This document shows positions 10,057-18,487 of a DNA stretch of 64,000 nt, one piece after another (within the stretch, counting starts at the first letter, position 1; each line of letters starts with the position of its first letter). The stretch is from Comamonas serinivorans (lineage in GTDB: Bacteria > Pseudomonadota > Gammaproteobacteria > Burkholderiales > Burkholderiaceae_C). The notes below the pieces were generated by a model. The model was not told the origin of the DNA and did not search any database. It saw nothing but the letters and a program-made list of their open reading frames with translations. Both the position numbers and the translations under genes were made by a program. The stretch spans positions 4,092,001 through 4,156,000 of the forward strand of contig NZ_CP021455.1 in assembly GCF_002158865.1 (NCBI RefSeq), in the 5' to 3' direction.

Positions 10057-11783
10057 AACGACTCCTCGACCGCCTGCGCCACGATGCGGGGCTGCACCGC
10101 CATGTCGGGCTGCACGCCCATGATGCGCAAGGCCTGCTGCACCACCTCGCTGAACACGGGCGCCGCCACGGCGCCGCCGAAGTAGGAGCCGGCCGTGGGC
10201 TCATCGATCATCACGGCCACGATGACACGCGGCTTGTCGATGGGCGCCATGCCCGTGAACCAGGCGCGGTACTTGTCGGCGGCATATCCCTTGCCGACCT
10301 GCTTGTGCGCCGTGCCGGACTTGCCGCCGACCGAGTACCCCACCGTCTGAGCGCGCTGCCCGGTGCCGCCCGGCCCCGCTGCCATCTGCAGCATCTTGCG
10401 GATTTCGGCCGCCGTCTTGGCCGAGAAAATCTGCTGACCCTGGCCCGGCTCATCGGTCTTGAGCAAGGTGGCCGGCAACACCTTGCCATCCGAGGCAAAG
10501 GCAGTATACGAATGCGCCATTTGGAACAGAGACGCCGACAAGCCATACCCGTAAGACATGGTGGCCTGCTCCACAGGTCGCCACGACTTCCAGGGCCGCA
10601 AGCGGCCGATGGCCGCCCCCGGGAAGGGCACCTGGGGCCGCTGGCCATAGCCCAGCGCCGTGAAGGTGTCCCACATCTCCTGGGCCGACAGCTTCTGCGC
10701 GATCTTGAGCGCGCCGACGTTGCTGGACTTCTGAATCACCCCCTCCACGCTCAACGCGCCGTAGTTGTGCGTGTCGCGAATCGTGAAGCGATCGAGCTGG
10801 TAGCGCCCCGGCGCCGTGTTGATGATGGTGCTGGGGGTGACGCGCCCGGCCTGGAGCGCGATGGCCACCGTGACGGGCTTCATGGTCGAGCCCGGCTCGA
10901 AGGTGTCGGTCAGGGCGATGTTGCGCAACTGCGAGCCCGTCAGCTTGGCGCGATTGTCCGGCTGGTAGCTCGGGTAGTTGGCCAGGGCCAGCACCTCGCC
11001 CGTGACGGCATCGAGCACCACCACCGAGCCCGCCTTGGCTTTGTGCGCCACCACGGCATCGCGCAGCTTCTGGTAGGCGAAGAACTGCACCTTGGAGTCG
11101 ATGGACAGCTGCACGTCCTTGCCGTCCACCGGCGGCACCTCGTCACCCACGGCCTCGACCGCGCGCCCCAGGCGGTCCTTGTACACGCGGCGCGAGCCCG
11201 GATGGCCAGAGAGCTCTTTCTCAAAGGCCAGCTCCACGCCTTCCTGGCCTTTGTTCTCGACGTTGGTGAAGCCCACCACATGGGCGGCGGCTTCGCCTTC
11301 GGGGTATTTGCGCTTGTATTCCTTGGTGCGGTAGAAGCCGGCCACCTTCAAGTCGGCCACCGCCTTGGCCACCGGCTCGTCCACCTGGCGCTTGATCCAG
11401 ACAAAGGTGCGCGATTTGTCGGCCACCTTGCGCGCCAGCTCATCGGGCCCCATGCCCAGCACCTTGGCCAGGTCACGCAGCTGCTCCGGCTTGGCGTCCA
11501 CGTCCTGCGGAATCGCCCAGATGCTCTGCGCCACCACGCTGGACGCGAGGATCAGGCCATTGCGGTCCAGCACGTTGCCGCGGTTGGCGGGCAACTCCAG
11601 CGTGCGCGCAAAGCGCACCTCGCCCTGGCGCTGGAAGAAGTCGTTGCCGATCACCTGCACGTAGGCCGCTCGCCCCACCAGGCCCAGAAACGCCAGGGCC
11701 AGCCCGCCCACGATGAGCTTGCTGCGCCACACCGGCGTCTTGGACGCCAGCAGGGGGCTGTCGCTGTACTGGATGCTTTTCAT
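10053..11783 (-). CDS. ftsI: septal transpeptidase PBP3
   Basis: Class B penicillin-binding protein cross-linking septal peptidoglycan, partner of FtsW. The 576-residue protein has an N-terminal membrane anchor (about 22-45), a PBP dimer domain starting at ELPANRGNVLDRNG, and the transpeptidase domain with SxxK at S299-TMK, SxN at S353-S-N355 and KSGT at 488-491. Full length with no missing catalytic residue. The ATG overlaps the ftsL stop by 4 bases and the stop overlaps murE. Confidence 0.97.
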   Translation of the reverse strand: MKSIQYSDSPLLASKTPVWRSKLIVGGLALAFLGLVGRAAYVQVIGNDFFQRQGEVRFARTLELPANRGNVLDRNGLILASSVVAQSIWAIPQDVDAKPEQLRDLAKVLGMGPDELARKVADKSRTFVWIKRQVDEPVAKAVADLKVAGFYRTKEYKRKYPEGEAAAHVVGFTNVENKGQEGVELAFEKELSGHPGSRRVYKDRLGRAVEAVGDEVPPVDGKDVQLSIDSKVQFFAYQKLRDAVVAHKAKAGSVVVLDAVTGEVLALANYPSYQPDNRAKLTGSQLRNIALTDTFEPGSTMKPVTVAIALQAGRVTPSTIINTAPGRYQLDRFTIRDTHNYGALSVEGVIQKSSNVGALKIAQKLSAQEMWDTFTALGYGQRPQVPFPGAAIGRLRPWKSWRPVEQATMSYGYGLSASLFQMAHSYTAFASDGKVLPATLLKTDEPGQGQQIFSAKTAAEIRKMLQMAAGPGGTGQRAQTVGYSVGGKSGTAHKQVGKGYAADKYRAWFTGMAPIDKPRVIVAVMIDEPTAGSYFGGAVAAPVFSEVVQQALRIMGVQPDMAVQPRIVAQAVEESF

Positions 11784-12127
11784 GGCTCACCCTCCGCCTG
11801 GCTGTCACTGGCTTGCGAGGCGCCAGCCAGTTGCGCCGCCTCCGTGGTCTTGGGGGCCGGCAGCATGGCGCCGCTGATGTATTCGGTCGTGGCCGGCGTG
11901 GCCACGCGCATGCTCAACTTGGTGGTGGCCAGGCTCTCCACCCGCAGCGAAGTGGCCTCGGCGCGCTTGTCCACCGTGAGGCGGGCGTTCTCGGTTTCCA
12001 GCCGGTGCTGCTCAGCCACCGCGCGATCCAACGCGGTGAAGAGGCGACGCGACTCGTACTGCACCTGCACCGTGTACAGCCCCGTCAGCACCACCACCAC
12101 CAGCAGCACGATGTTGAACTTGCCCAT
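11780..12127 (-). CDS. ftsL: cell division protein FtsL
   Basis: Small bitopic divisome protein that links FtsB/FtsQ to FtsWI activation. 115 residues: a short cytoplasmic start (MGKF), one membrane segment (about 5-21), then a periplasmic helix with coiled-coil character and the LRVESLATTKLSMR stretch. The tail is Ala/Ser/Glu-rich. Position between rsmH and ftsI is the canonical one. Its ATG shares one base with the rsmH stop (TGATG). Confidence 0.93.
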   Translation of the reverse strand: MGKFNIVLLVVVVLTGLYTVQVQYESRRLFTALDRAVAEQHRLETENARLTVDKRAEATSLRVESLATTKLSMRVATPATTEYISGAMLPAPKTTEAAQLAGASQASDSQAEGEP

Positions 12128-13050
12128 CAGCCCTGCTCCGTGCGTTGGGCCACGCGCATGACGGCACTGCGGGCACGCGGGTTGGCGGACACTTCCGCCT
12201 CGGAGGGCTTGACGCGGCCCAGGTCCTTCAACGGCAAGGCTTTGGCCGGTGCAAAGGGCACGCGGCGGTCATACACCTCTGTGGACTGGGCGCGGATGAA
12301 CTGCTTGACGATGCGGTCCTCGAGCGAGTGAAAGCTGATGACCACCAGCTTGCCACCCGGCTTGAGGATGCGCAGGCTGGCCGTTAACGCTTGCTCGAGC
12401 TCTTCAAGCTCGGCGTTGATGAAAATCCGAAAAGCCTGAAATGTGCGCGTTGCAGGGTCCTTGCCCGGCTCGCGGGTTTTGACCGCACCAGCCACGAGCT
12501 CGGCCAGCTCGGCGGTGGATGAAATTGGCCCCCGTGCTTGTCGGCGAGCTGCAATCGCCTTTGCAATCTGAACAGCAAACCGTTCTTCGCCGTAGTCACG
12601 AATCACCTCCGCGATGTCATCGATGCCGGCCGTCTCCAGCCATTGCGCCACGGTCTGGCCACGCGTGGTGTCCATGCGCATGTCCAGTGGGCCGTCGAAC
12701 CGAAATGAGAACCCCCGCTCGGGGTCGTCGATCTGGGGCGAGCTCACCCCCAGATCCATGAGCAGGCCATCCACACTGGCGGGCGGCAGCTCGGCCATGT
12801 GGGCAAAGGACTCGTGGCGCAGGCTCAGTCGCGCATCGCCCAACCCCTGGGCGACCTGAATGGCCTGCGGATCCCGGTCGAACGCGATCACCTGGGCCTC
12901 GGGCCCCAGGCGATTCAGCAGCTCGCGCGTGTGACCGCCGCGGCCAAACGTGGCATCGACATAGCAGCCCGCCAAAGGGCCCATCAGGTGATCGACCGCC
13001 GGCTGCAGCAGCACCGTGGTGTGGGTGAACGTCTGGTCCATGGCGCTCAC
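12127..13050 (-). CDS. rsmH: 16S rRNA m4C1402 methyltransferase
   Basis: SAM-dependent N4-methyltransferase acting on C1402 of 16S rRNA. The 307-residue protein has HTTVLLQPAVDHL near the start, the SAM loop DATFGRGGHTRELL, AFDRDPQAI, LLMDLGVSSPQIDDPERGFSFR and SFHSLEDRIVKQFI, all RsmH signatures. The GTG at 13050 overlaps the mraZ stop (GTGA); the ATG at 13041 is the alternative start. Formerly called mraW. Confidence 0.97.
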   Translation of the reverse strand: MSAMDQTFTHTTVLLQPAVDHLMGPLAGCYVDATFGRGGHTRELLNRLGPEAQVIAFDRDPQAIQVAQGLGDARLSLRHESFAHMAELPPASVDGLLMDLGVSSPQIDDPERGFSFRFDGPLDMRMDTTRGQTVAQWLETAGIDDIAEVIRDYGEERFAVQIAKAIAARRQARGPISSTAELAELVAGAVKTREPGKDPATRTFQAFRIFINAELEELEQALTASLRILKPGGKLVVISFHSLEDRIVKQFIRAQSTEVYDRRVPFAPAKALPLKDLGRVKPSEAEVSANPRARSAVMRVAQRTEQG

Positions 13051-13475
13051 AACGACAGGGTGTTCAGGAAATCGGAGGGCACTGCCTGCATGGCTTCAGC
13101 CTCCTTGGCCTCGTAGCGTTCCTTGTCCCAGAGCTCGAAGGAGTTGCCCAACCCCATCAGGATGACCTCCTTGTTCAACCCGCCTGCTGCACGCAGTTCG
13201 GGCGAAATGAGCACGCGACCTGTGCCGTCCATCTCCACGTCCATGGCATTGCCGAGGTAAATGCGCTTGAGCCACTGCCCCGCAGCCGGCAGACGCGCCA
13301 GCTCGCCACGCACCCGATCCCATTCCGGGCGCGGGTAGAGGATCAAGCACCCATCGGGGTGCTTGGTGATGGTCAACTGGCCGGCCGAGGTCGCCATCAG
13401 GACGTCACGATGCCGGGTCGGCACAGACAGCCGCCCCTTCGCATCGAGACTGAGTGATGACGCACCTTGGAACAC
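13047..13475 (-). CDS. mraZ: transcriptional regulator MraZ
   Basis: DNA-binding regulator of the dcw operon, with two AbrB-like SpoVT folds. From the GTG at 13475 the protein is 142 residues and begins (V)FQGASSLSLDAKGRLSVPTRHRD, the conserved first repeat; the second is MDGTGRVLISPELRAAG. The frame is open further upstream but lacks family similarity there. AGGGA lies just upstream of the GTG. It is the first gene after a promoter bearing four repeat boxes, consistent with autoregulation. Confidence 0.94.
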   Translation of the reverse strand: MFQGASSLSLDAKGRLSVPTRHRDVLMATSAGQLTITKHPDGCLILYPRPEWDRVRGELARLPAAGQWLKRIYLGNAMDVEMDGTGRVLISPELRAAGGLNKEVILMGLGNSFELWDKERYEAKEAEAMQAVPSDFLNTLSL

Positions 13476-13515
13476 GCCGGGATTCCCTGAAATGACAGCG
13501 AATTGGGCCGGGATG

Positions 13516-13556
13516 GCACAAAACACCACTAAATTGCACTTTTTTGCACTGTAGCA
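13516..13556 (-). promoter_or_regulatory. mra promoter with MraZ operator boxes
   Basis: Read on the minus strand, four boxes follow at exactly 10-bp spacing: AGTGC (13550-13546), AGTGC (13540-13536), AGTGG (13530-13526) and TGTGC (13520-13516). An extended -10, TGCTACAGT (13556-13548), overlaps the first box; no good -35 is seen. MraZ is known to bind short direct repeats spaced in this way upstream of its own gene, so the boxes are probably the operator. Confidence 0.75.
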
Positions 13557-13638
13557 GGAATCGAGGGGACGGCGGCCGAATTGCAACAACTGATTGCAAT
13601 GAAATCAAGCACTTATCAATGGACGGATAACCAGTACG

Positions 13639-13707
13639 AAAAACAAAAAACCCTTCAGATTTAGCAACTTGCGGCCACGACCGGAAGTCAAATCTAAACC
13701 TGAAGGG
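13639..13707 (-). terminator. intrinsic terminator of hslVU
   Basis: Large hairpin: CCCTTCAG (13651-13658) pairs with CTGAAGGG (13700-13707), TTTAG with CTAAA, then ACTT/AAGT and CGG/CCG inside. On the minus strand it is followed by a run of T bases interrupted once (13650-13639). It lies 22 bases after the hslU stop and before the mra promoter, so it separates the two operons. Confidence 0.85.
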
Positions 13708-13728
13708 CGCTGCCTCAGCGCGGGCAGA

Positions 13729-15054
13729 TTACAAGATGAATCGTGATAAATCCTCATCCTGGCTGAGGGCCCCGAGGTGGGCCTGCACGTAGGCCGCATC
13801 CACGGTCAGCGACTTGTCGGGGCGGTTGGCCGCCGCAAAGCTCACCTCTTCCAGCAAGCGCTCGAGGATGGTTGCCAGGCGCCGTGCCCCGATGTTCTCG
13901 GTGCGCTCGTTCACATCGTGCGCGATCTGCGCCATGCGCTCGATGCCCTCCTCGGTGAACTCGAGCGTGATGCCTTCGGTTGCCAACAGGGCCTGGTACT
14001 GGCGCACCAGCGAGGCGTCGGTCTGGGTCAGGATGGCCACGAAGTCCTGCACCGAGAGCGACTCCAGCTCCACCCGGATCGGGAAGCGCCCCTGCAGCTC
14101 GGGGATCAGGTCGCTGGGCTTGGCGAGGTGGAACGCGCCAGACGCTACGAACAGGATGTGGTCGGTGTGCACCACACCGTACTTGGTCGACACCGCACAC
14201 CCCTCGACCAGGGGCAGCAGGTCACGCTGCACACCCTGGCGCGACACCTCGGCCTGGTTGCCGCCGCGCGAAGCCACCTTGTCGATCTCGTCGATGAACA
14301 CGATGCCGTTCTGCTCGGCATTGAGGATGGCGGCTGCGCGCACCTCGTCCTCGTTCACCAGCTTGGCCGCCTCCTCGTCGGTCAGCAGCCTGAGGGCTTC
14401 GCCAATGCGCAGCTTGCGCACGCGGCGCTTGCTCGCCCCCATCTGGCTGAACAGGCCTTTGAGCTGCTCGGTCATCTCCTCCATGCCGGGCGGGCTCATG
14501 ATTTCGACCGCGGCAGGCGCATCGGCGAGCTCGAGCTCAATCTCCTTGTCGTCGAGCTCGCCCTGGCGCAGGCGTTTGCGGAACACCTGGCGCGCCGCCC
14601 CGTCGGTCGCTGGCAGGTTCTGGCCGTCGATGCCGCGCGCGGGTGGAATCAGCACATCCAGGATGCGGTCCTCGGCGGCATCTTCGGCGCGCATGCGGTT
14701 CTTGCGCTTGGCCTCGTCACGCGCCTGCTTGACGGCGACTTCGGCCAGGTCGCGGATGATGGTGTCCACATCGCGCCCGACATAGCCCACCTCGGTGAAC
14801 TTGGTCGCCTCGACCTTCACGAACGGCGCCTGGGCCAACTTGGCCAGCCGGCGCGCGATCTCGGTCTTGCCCACCCCGGTGGGGCCAATCATGAGGATGT
14901 TCTTGGGCGTGATCTCGGCCCGCAGCTTGGGCTCGACCTGCTGGCGGCGCCAGCGGTTGCGCATGGCGATGGCCACGGCACGCTTGGCCTGCTGCTGGCC
15001 CACGATGTGGCGATCCAGCTCGGAGACGATCTCCTGAGGCGTCATGGAAGACAT
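13729..15054 (-). CDS. hslU: ATP-dependent protease ATPase subunit HslU
   Basis: AAA+ unfoldase that feeds substrates to the HslV peptidase. 441 residues from the ATG at 15054 (MSSMTPQEIVSELD). Walker A GPTGVGKTE (57-65), the GYVGRDVD pore loop, Walker B GIVFIDEIDK, sensor region GRFPIRVEL and the C-terminal LSRFIL tail that docks into HslV are all present. GGA lies 5-7 bases before the ATG. It lies downstream of hslV, with a palindromic repeat copy in the gap. Confidence 0.97.
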   Translation of the reverse strand: MSSMTPQEIVSELDRHIVGQQQAKRAVAIAMRNRWRRQQVEPKLRAEITPKNILMIGPTGVGKTEIARRLAKLAQAPFVKVEATKFTEVGYVGRDVDTIIRDLAEVAVKQARDEAKRKNRMRAEDAAEDRILDVLIPPARGIDGQNLPATDGAARQVFRKRLRQGELDDKEIELELADAPAAVEIMSPPGMEEMTEQLKGLFSQMGASKRRVRKLRIGEALRLLTDEEAAKLVNEDEVRAAAILNAEQNGIVFIDEIDKVASRGGNQAEVSRQGVQRDLLPLVEGCAVSTKYGVVHTDHILFVASGAFHLAKPSDLIPELQGRFPIRVELESLSVQDFVAILTQTDASLVRQYQALLATEGITLEFTEEGIERMAQIAHDVNERTENIGARRLATILERLLEEVSFAAANRPDKSLTVDAAYVQAHLGALSQDEDLSRFIL

Positions 15055-15073
15055 GAAATCCAATCAAATGAAA

Positions 15074-15126
15074 GGAGTATGCTGGCTTACCCGTTTTTTG
15101 ATCAACGGGAGCCGAGGCATACTCTT
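15074..15126. repeat. interspersed palindrome copy 2, hslV-hslU gap
   Basis: Outer arms AGTATGC (15076-15082) and GCATACT (15117-15123), inner arms CCCGTT (15090-15095) and AACGGG (15104-15109). It sits inside a two-gene operon and so should be present in the hslVU mRNA. Confidence 0.9.
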
Positions 15127-15150
15127 AATGAATCCACTCAACCACACCGA

Positions 15151-15696
15151 TCACAGCGTTTCGATGGTGTGGTTCATGTTGGTGTAAATGCAGATTTCGC
15201 CGGCGATTTCAAGCGAGCGCTTCACCACCTCGACGGCGGGCAGCTCGGTCGCCTTGACCAGCGCCACCGCCGCCGCCTGGGCGTAGGGGCCGCCGGAGCC
15301 GATCGCCACCACGCCATGCTCGGGCTCCAGCACATCGCCGTTGCCGGTGATGATGAGCGCGGCATCGCGGTTGGCCACGGCCAGCATGGCCTCGAGCTTG
15401 CGCAGCACGCGGTCCGTGCGCCATTCCTTGGTCAGCTCGATGGCCGCACGCACGAGCTGCCCCTGGTGCTTGTCGAGCTTGGCCTCGAAACGCTCGAACA
15501 GCGTGAAGGCATCGGCCGTGGCGCCGGCAAAGCCCGCCAGCACCTGGTTGTTGTGGAGTTTGCGCACCTTGCGGGCCGAGCCCTTGACCACGGTGTTGCC
15601 CAAGGTCACCTGGCCATCGCCACCGATGGCCACCTGAATGCCTTGAGGGGTTTCGCGTCGCACGCACACGATCGTGGTGCCATGAAAGGATTCCAT
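15151..15696 (-). CDS. hslV: ATP-dependent protease peptidase subunit HslV
   Basis: Proteasome-like Thr peptidase of the HslUV complex. From the ATG at 15696 the protein (181 residues) begins MESFHGTTIVCVRR; cleavage before the first Thr of GTT would expose the catalytic Thr, as in the family. GDGQVTLGNTVVKGSARKVR, GFAGATADAFTLFERFE and GSGGPYAQAAA follow. AGGTGA is placed well before this ATG; a GTG four codons upstream is less likely. Confidence 0.96.
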   Translation of the reverse strand: MESFHGTTIVCVRRETPQGIQVAIGGDGQVTLGNTVVKGSARKVRKLHNNQVLAGFAGATADAFTLFERFEAKLDKHQGQLVRAAIELTKEWRTDRVLRKLEAMLAVANRDAALIITGNGDVLEPEHGVVAIGSGGPYAQAAAVALVKATELPAVEVVKRSLEIAGEICIYTNMNHTIETL

Positions 15697-15800
15697 GCCA
15701 GTCTTCACCTGAAAATGAGCAGCATATGGGGAAAGGCACCCCGTTTTTCAACGGTGCGCCACACGGCTGCATGCGCTGGCGGGGCCGAGCCCGGCAGGCG

Positions 15801-17570
15801 TCACTCCTGACGCACGTTGACCCGCGCCAACTCGCGAATGCCGATGATGCGGAAGAAGATGGCCACCAGGCGGTTCACGTTGTTGAACGCAATGGCCTGG
15901 CCCTTGGCCTGGTGATCGGCCACCCAGTTGAGCAAGGTGCCGGCGGCCACGAAGTCCACCCGCTGCACGTGCCGGCAGTCCACCTCGATGGTTTCGGCCA
16001 CCCCGTCGACGGCCGCCAGGCCGGCAAACTGGCTGGAGGCATCGCCCAGCACCTGGCCGGCCAGGCTGGCCCGCGCCACGGTGACGTCGAGGTAAGAATC
16101 CCGGACCGCCGACTCGGTGTACCCCGGCAAAGTGGTCAGCGCGGGGGCAGGCACAGGGGCGCTCGCCGCCATGGCGACTTCGTCGACCGCGCCATCGGGT
16201 TGAATCTGCAGGCATTCGCAGCGCGGCGGCGACCAGGCGGGCGGTGACACCTCGAACGTGACGCAAAAGTTCAGCGCGTTGAGCTCGAAGTCGTCCATCA
16301 AGCCCAGGATGCGCATCATCGCCAGCCGCAGGGCCCACAGGTCCTGTGGCACCGAGGCGTCGGCCACCGGGGTCAGCTCGGTCAGCAGGCGCAGGGCGTT
16401 GTCGGCCCCCACAAAGCGCAGCTTGACCTGACGGTCATCGGCCCAGGCGTTGAGCTTGTGGGCCAGGGCCTGGGCACAGCCCGGATCGATGCGCTTGACG
16501 TAGCGCCAATCCAGCCGCCACGGCGGCTCCACGCGCTGCGGCAGCGTGTCCAGCAGCGCCAGGTTCTGCATCGACAGCGAGGAGTTCGCTGTCCAGTGCG
16601 AGGTGTTGCTGCCCGCAGGCGCGGGCTCGTCGTCCACCTGCGCACCGCGCGCCGCCAGCTGGTCGGGCACGGAATACCACACCGGGGCCGAGCGACCGAA
16701 CACGGCCGCGAACTCGATGCCGACATCGTCGAAGCGCAGGTGCTGGCCCGTCGCCCGGTACAGGTCGAACAGGGTCATCCAGCTCTCGGCGCTCTCGCGC
16801 CGCCCGCCCGTGGGGCTGATCATGCGCAGCAGGGCCTCTTCGGCGGCCGTGGTTTCCCCGTTCGCATACAGGATGGCGATTTCTTCGACTTCGGGGTGGT
16901 TGACCAGCTCCGCCACCTCGAACTGCGACGACTCATAGGCGGCCGACATGCCCAGCGGCAGCAGCCCGTCGCCAAGCATGGGCTGATCCAGCGACCTGAC
17001 CGCAGGGGTTGGGACTGGCGCCGGCATGGGCGGTACCGGCCGCTGGATGGCCGAGGGCGGCACCTCCAGCGTCTGCGTGGGGGCAAACGCGGCCGGGTCC
17101 ACGCCCTCGTCCGCACGCGCAACCACTTCGGGCTGCTGCACCGAGTCGCGCGCCGACTCCAGCGTGCCTTGCCGCGTCTGCAGGGCCCGGGCCTTCAGGG
17201 CCGCACCCTGGCTCTTGAACCACTGGCTGGCCATCTGGGCCTCGATGACGGCGATTTTCTCGAGCGTGTTCTGCTTGTCGCCGTCCGACTCGGCCGGCTC
17301 GCTGCTGGGGAAGAACGAGGGGCTGAGCATGGCCTGCGGCGGATCGATTTCCTTGTTGCGCAGCTTGCGCAAGGTGTCGAACTCGCGTTTGCGCACGAAG
17401 TCGTTCTGGCGCTTGCGCTCCAGCATCTCGCGCAGCTGCTGCTTGGAGGCCTCTTCCTCGAGGTCGGAACGCGCGGCATCTGCCGTTTCCAGATCGGCCC
17501 AGTCGGTGCGCGGGTTGCGCACGAACTTCACCATCTTGGACAACAACCCACTGCTGCTTTCTTTGCTCAT
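15801..17570 (-). CDS. STAS-domain protein of unknown role
   Basis: 589 residues. The N-terminus (MSKESSSGLLSKMVKFVRNPRTDWADL) is followed by a charged, probably coiled-coil region (about 35-90) and a Pro/Ala-rich linker. The second half contains two stretches with the alternating pattern of STAS (anti-anti-sigma-like) domains: one around WRLDWRYVKRIDPGCAQALA and one at the end around IEVDCRHVQRVDFVAAGTLL. Such domains usually mediate protein switching. It lies between dksA and hslV on the same strand; GAGGG precedes the ATG. Function is not known to me. No signal peptide or membrane segment is visible. Confidence 0.75.
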   Translation of the reverse strand: MSKESSSGLLSKMVKFVRNPRTDWADLETADAARSDLEEEASKQQLREMLERKRQNDFVRKREFDTLRKLRNKEIDPPQAMLSPSFFPSSEPAESDGDKQNTLEKIAVIEAQMASQWFKSQGAALKARALQTRQGTLESARDSVQQPEVVARADEGVDPAAFAPTQTLEVPPSAIQRPVPPMPAPVPTPAVRSLDQPMLGDGLLPLGMSAAYESSQFEVAELVNHPEVEEIAILYANGETTAAEEALLRMISPTGGRRESAESWMTLFDLYRATGQHLRFDDVGIEFAAVFGRSAPVWYSVPDQLAARGAQVDDEPAPAGSNTSHWTANSSLSMQNLALLDTLPQRVEPPWRLDWRYVKRIDPGCAQALAHKLNAWADDRQVKLRFVGADNALRLLTELTPVADASVPQDLWALRLAMMRILGLMDDFELNALNFCVTFEVSPPAWSPPRCECLQIQPDGAVDEVAMAASAPVPAPALTTLPGYTESAVRDSYLDVTVARASLAGQVLGDASSQFAGLAAVDGVAETIEVDCRHVQRVDFVAAGTLLNWVADHQAKGQAIAFNNVNRLVAIFFRIIGIRELARVNVRQE

Positions 17571-17685
17571 GAAACACCCTCGCACGCCGGCATTCGCAAA
17601 CACGACCCCACAGGCCCTGATCGGCAAGGTCCGTGGCCCTCCAGGGGGCAGCCCGCGCGTCTGGGGCGAGCCGCCCCGTGTCCCA

Positions 17686-18279
17686 TCAGTCTCCGAACAT
17701 CTTCTGCTTGAGTTCCCGGCGCTGTTGCGCCTCGAGCGACAAGGTGGCCGTCGGGCGGGCCAGCAGGCGGCCCACACCGATGGGTTCACCGGTCTCATCG
17801 CAATAGCCGTATTCACCGGCGTCGATGAGGGCGATGGACTGCTCGATCTTCTTGAGCAGCTTGCGCTCGCGGTCGCGCGTGCGCAGCTCCAGCGCATGCT
17901 CTTCCTCGATGGTGGCACGATCGGCCGGATCGGGCACCACCACCGTTTCCTCGCGCAGGTTCTCGGTGGTCTGGCCCGCGTTGGCCAGGATGCCGTCCTT
18001 GAGCTCGATGAGCTTGCGCCGGAAGAACGCCAACTGCTTGTCGTTCATGTACTCATCGTCGGGCATGGCCAAGACCTCGGCGTCGGTCAACTCGTCGGCC
18101 GATTTGGTCTTCCAGTTGTTGGCCAACTTGGGGTCTTTTTTGACGGGAGCGTGGATTGCGTTCACGGGCATGGCTGGTTGGGTTGACGGAAAGATCGCCG
18201 GGCCCGTTGGGGGGCTGGTTGGCGTCTTGCTGGATTCACGCTCAATCACGACCGCGCTCGGCGTGGATTGCTCGGACAC
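17686..18279 (-). CDS. dksA: RNA polymerase-binding regulator DksA
   Basis: Binds the RNA polymerase secondary channel and acts with ppGpp. The coiled-coil tip motif DPADRA is intact (D117 and D120 counting from the GTG at 18279). The zinc-finger region reads YCDETGEPIG...ARPTATLSLEA, so only one (C160) of the four usual Cys remains; T163, S181 and A184 stand in place of the others. An ATG at 18171 (MPVNAIHAPVKKD) would give 161 residues and is a credible alternative start, since the first 36 residues are Ser/Pro-rich and neither start has a clear Shine-Dalgarno. Confidence 0.9.
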   Translation of the reverse strand: MSEQSTPSAVVIERESSKTPTSPPTGPAIFPSTQPAMPVNAIHAPVKKDPKLANNWKTKSADELTDAEVLAMPDDEYMNDKQLAFFRRKLIELKDGILANAGQTTENLREETVVVPDPADRATIEEEHALELRTRDRERKLLKKIEQSIALIDAGEYGYCDETGEPIGVGRLLARPTATLSLEAQQRRELKQKMFGD

Positions 18280-18487
18280 AGACCAGGCGGCCTGCTGTTC
18301 TCAACGATCCGGTGCCCGGGGACCCTCTGCATGCAACAGCGGTGTTCGCAGGAACCGGACCTGACGGGCGGGCCATTGTAGGTCTTTGCCTGTCCTTTTC
18401 AAGCCAGGCGCCGACACCCCGGCCGGGCCGGGGTCAAATGGCGTGCGCTTGGGCACAAACCCCGGGCGAATCAGGGCCTCAGTCAGC

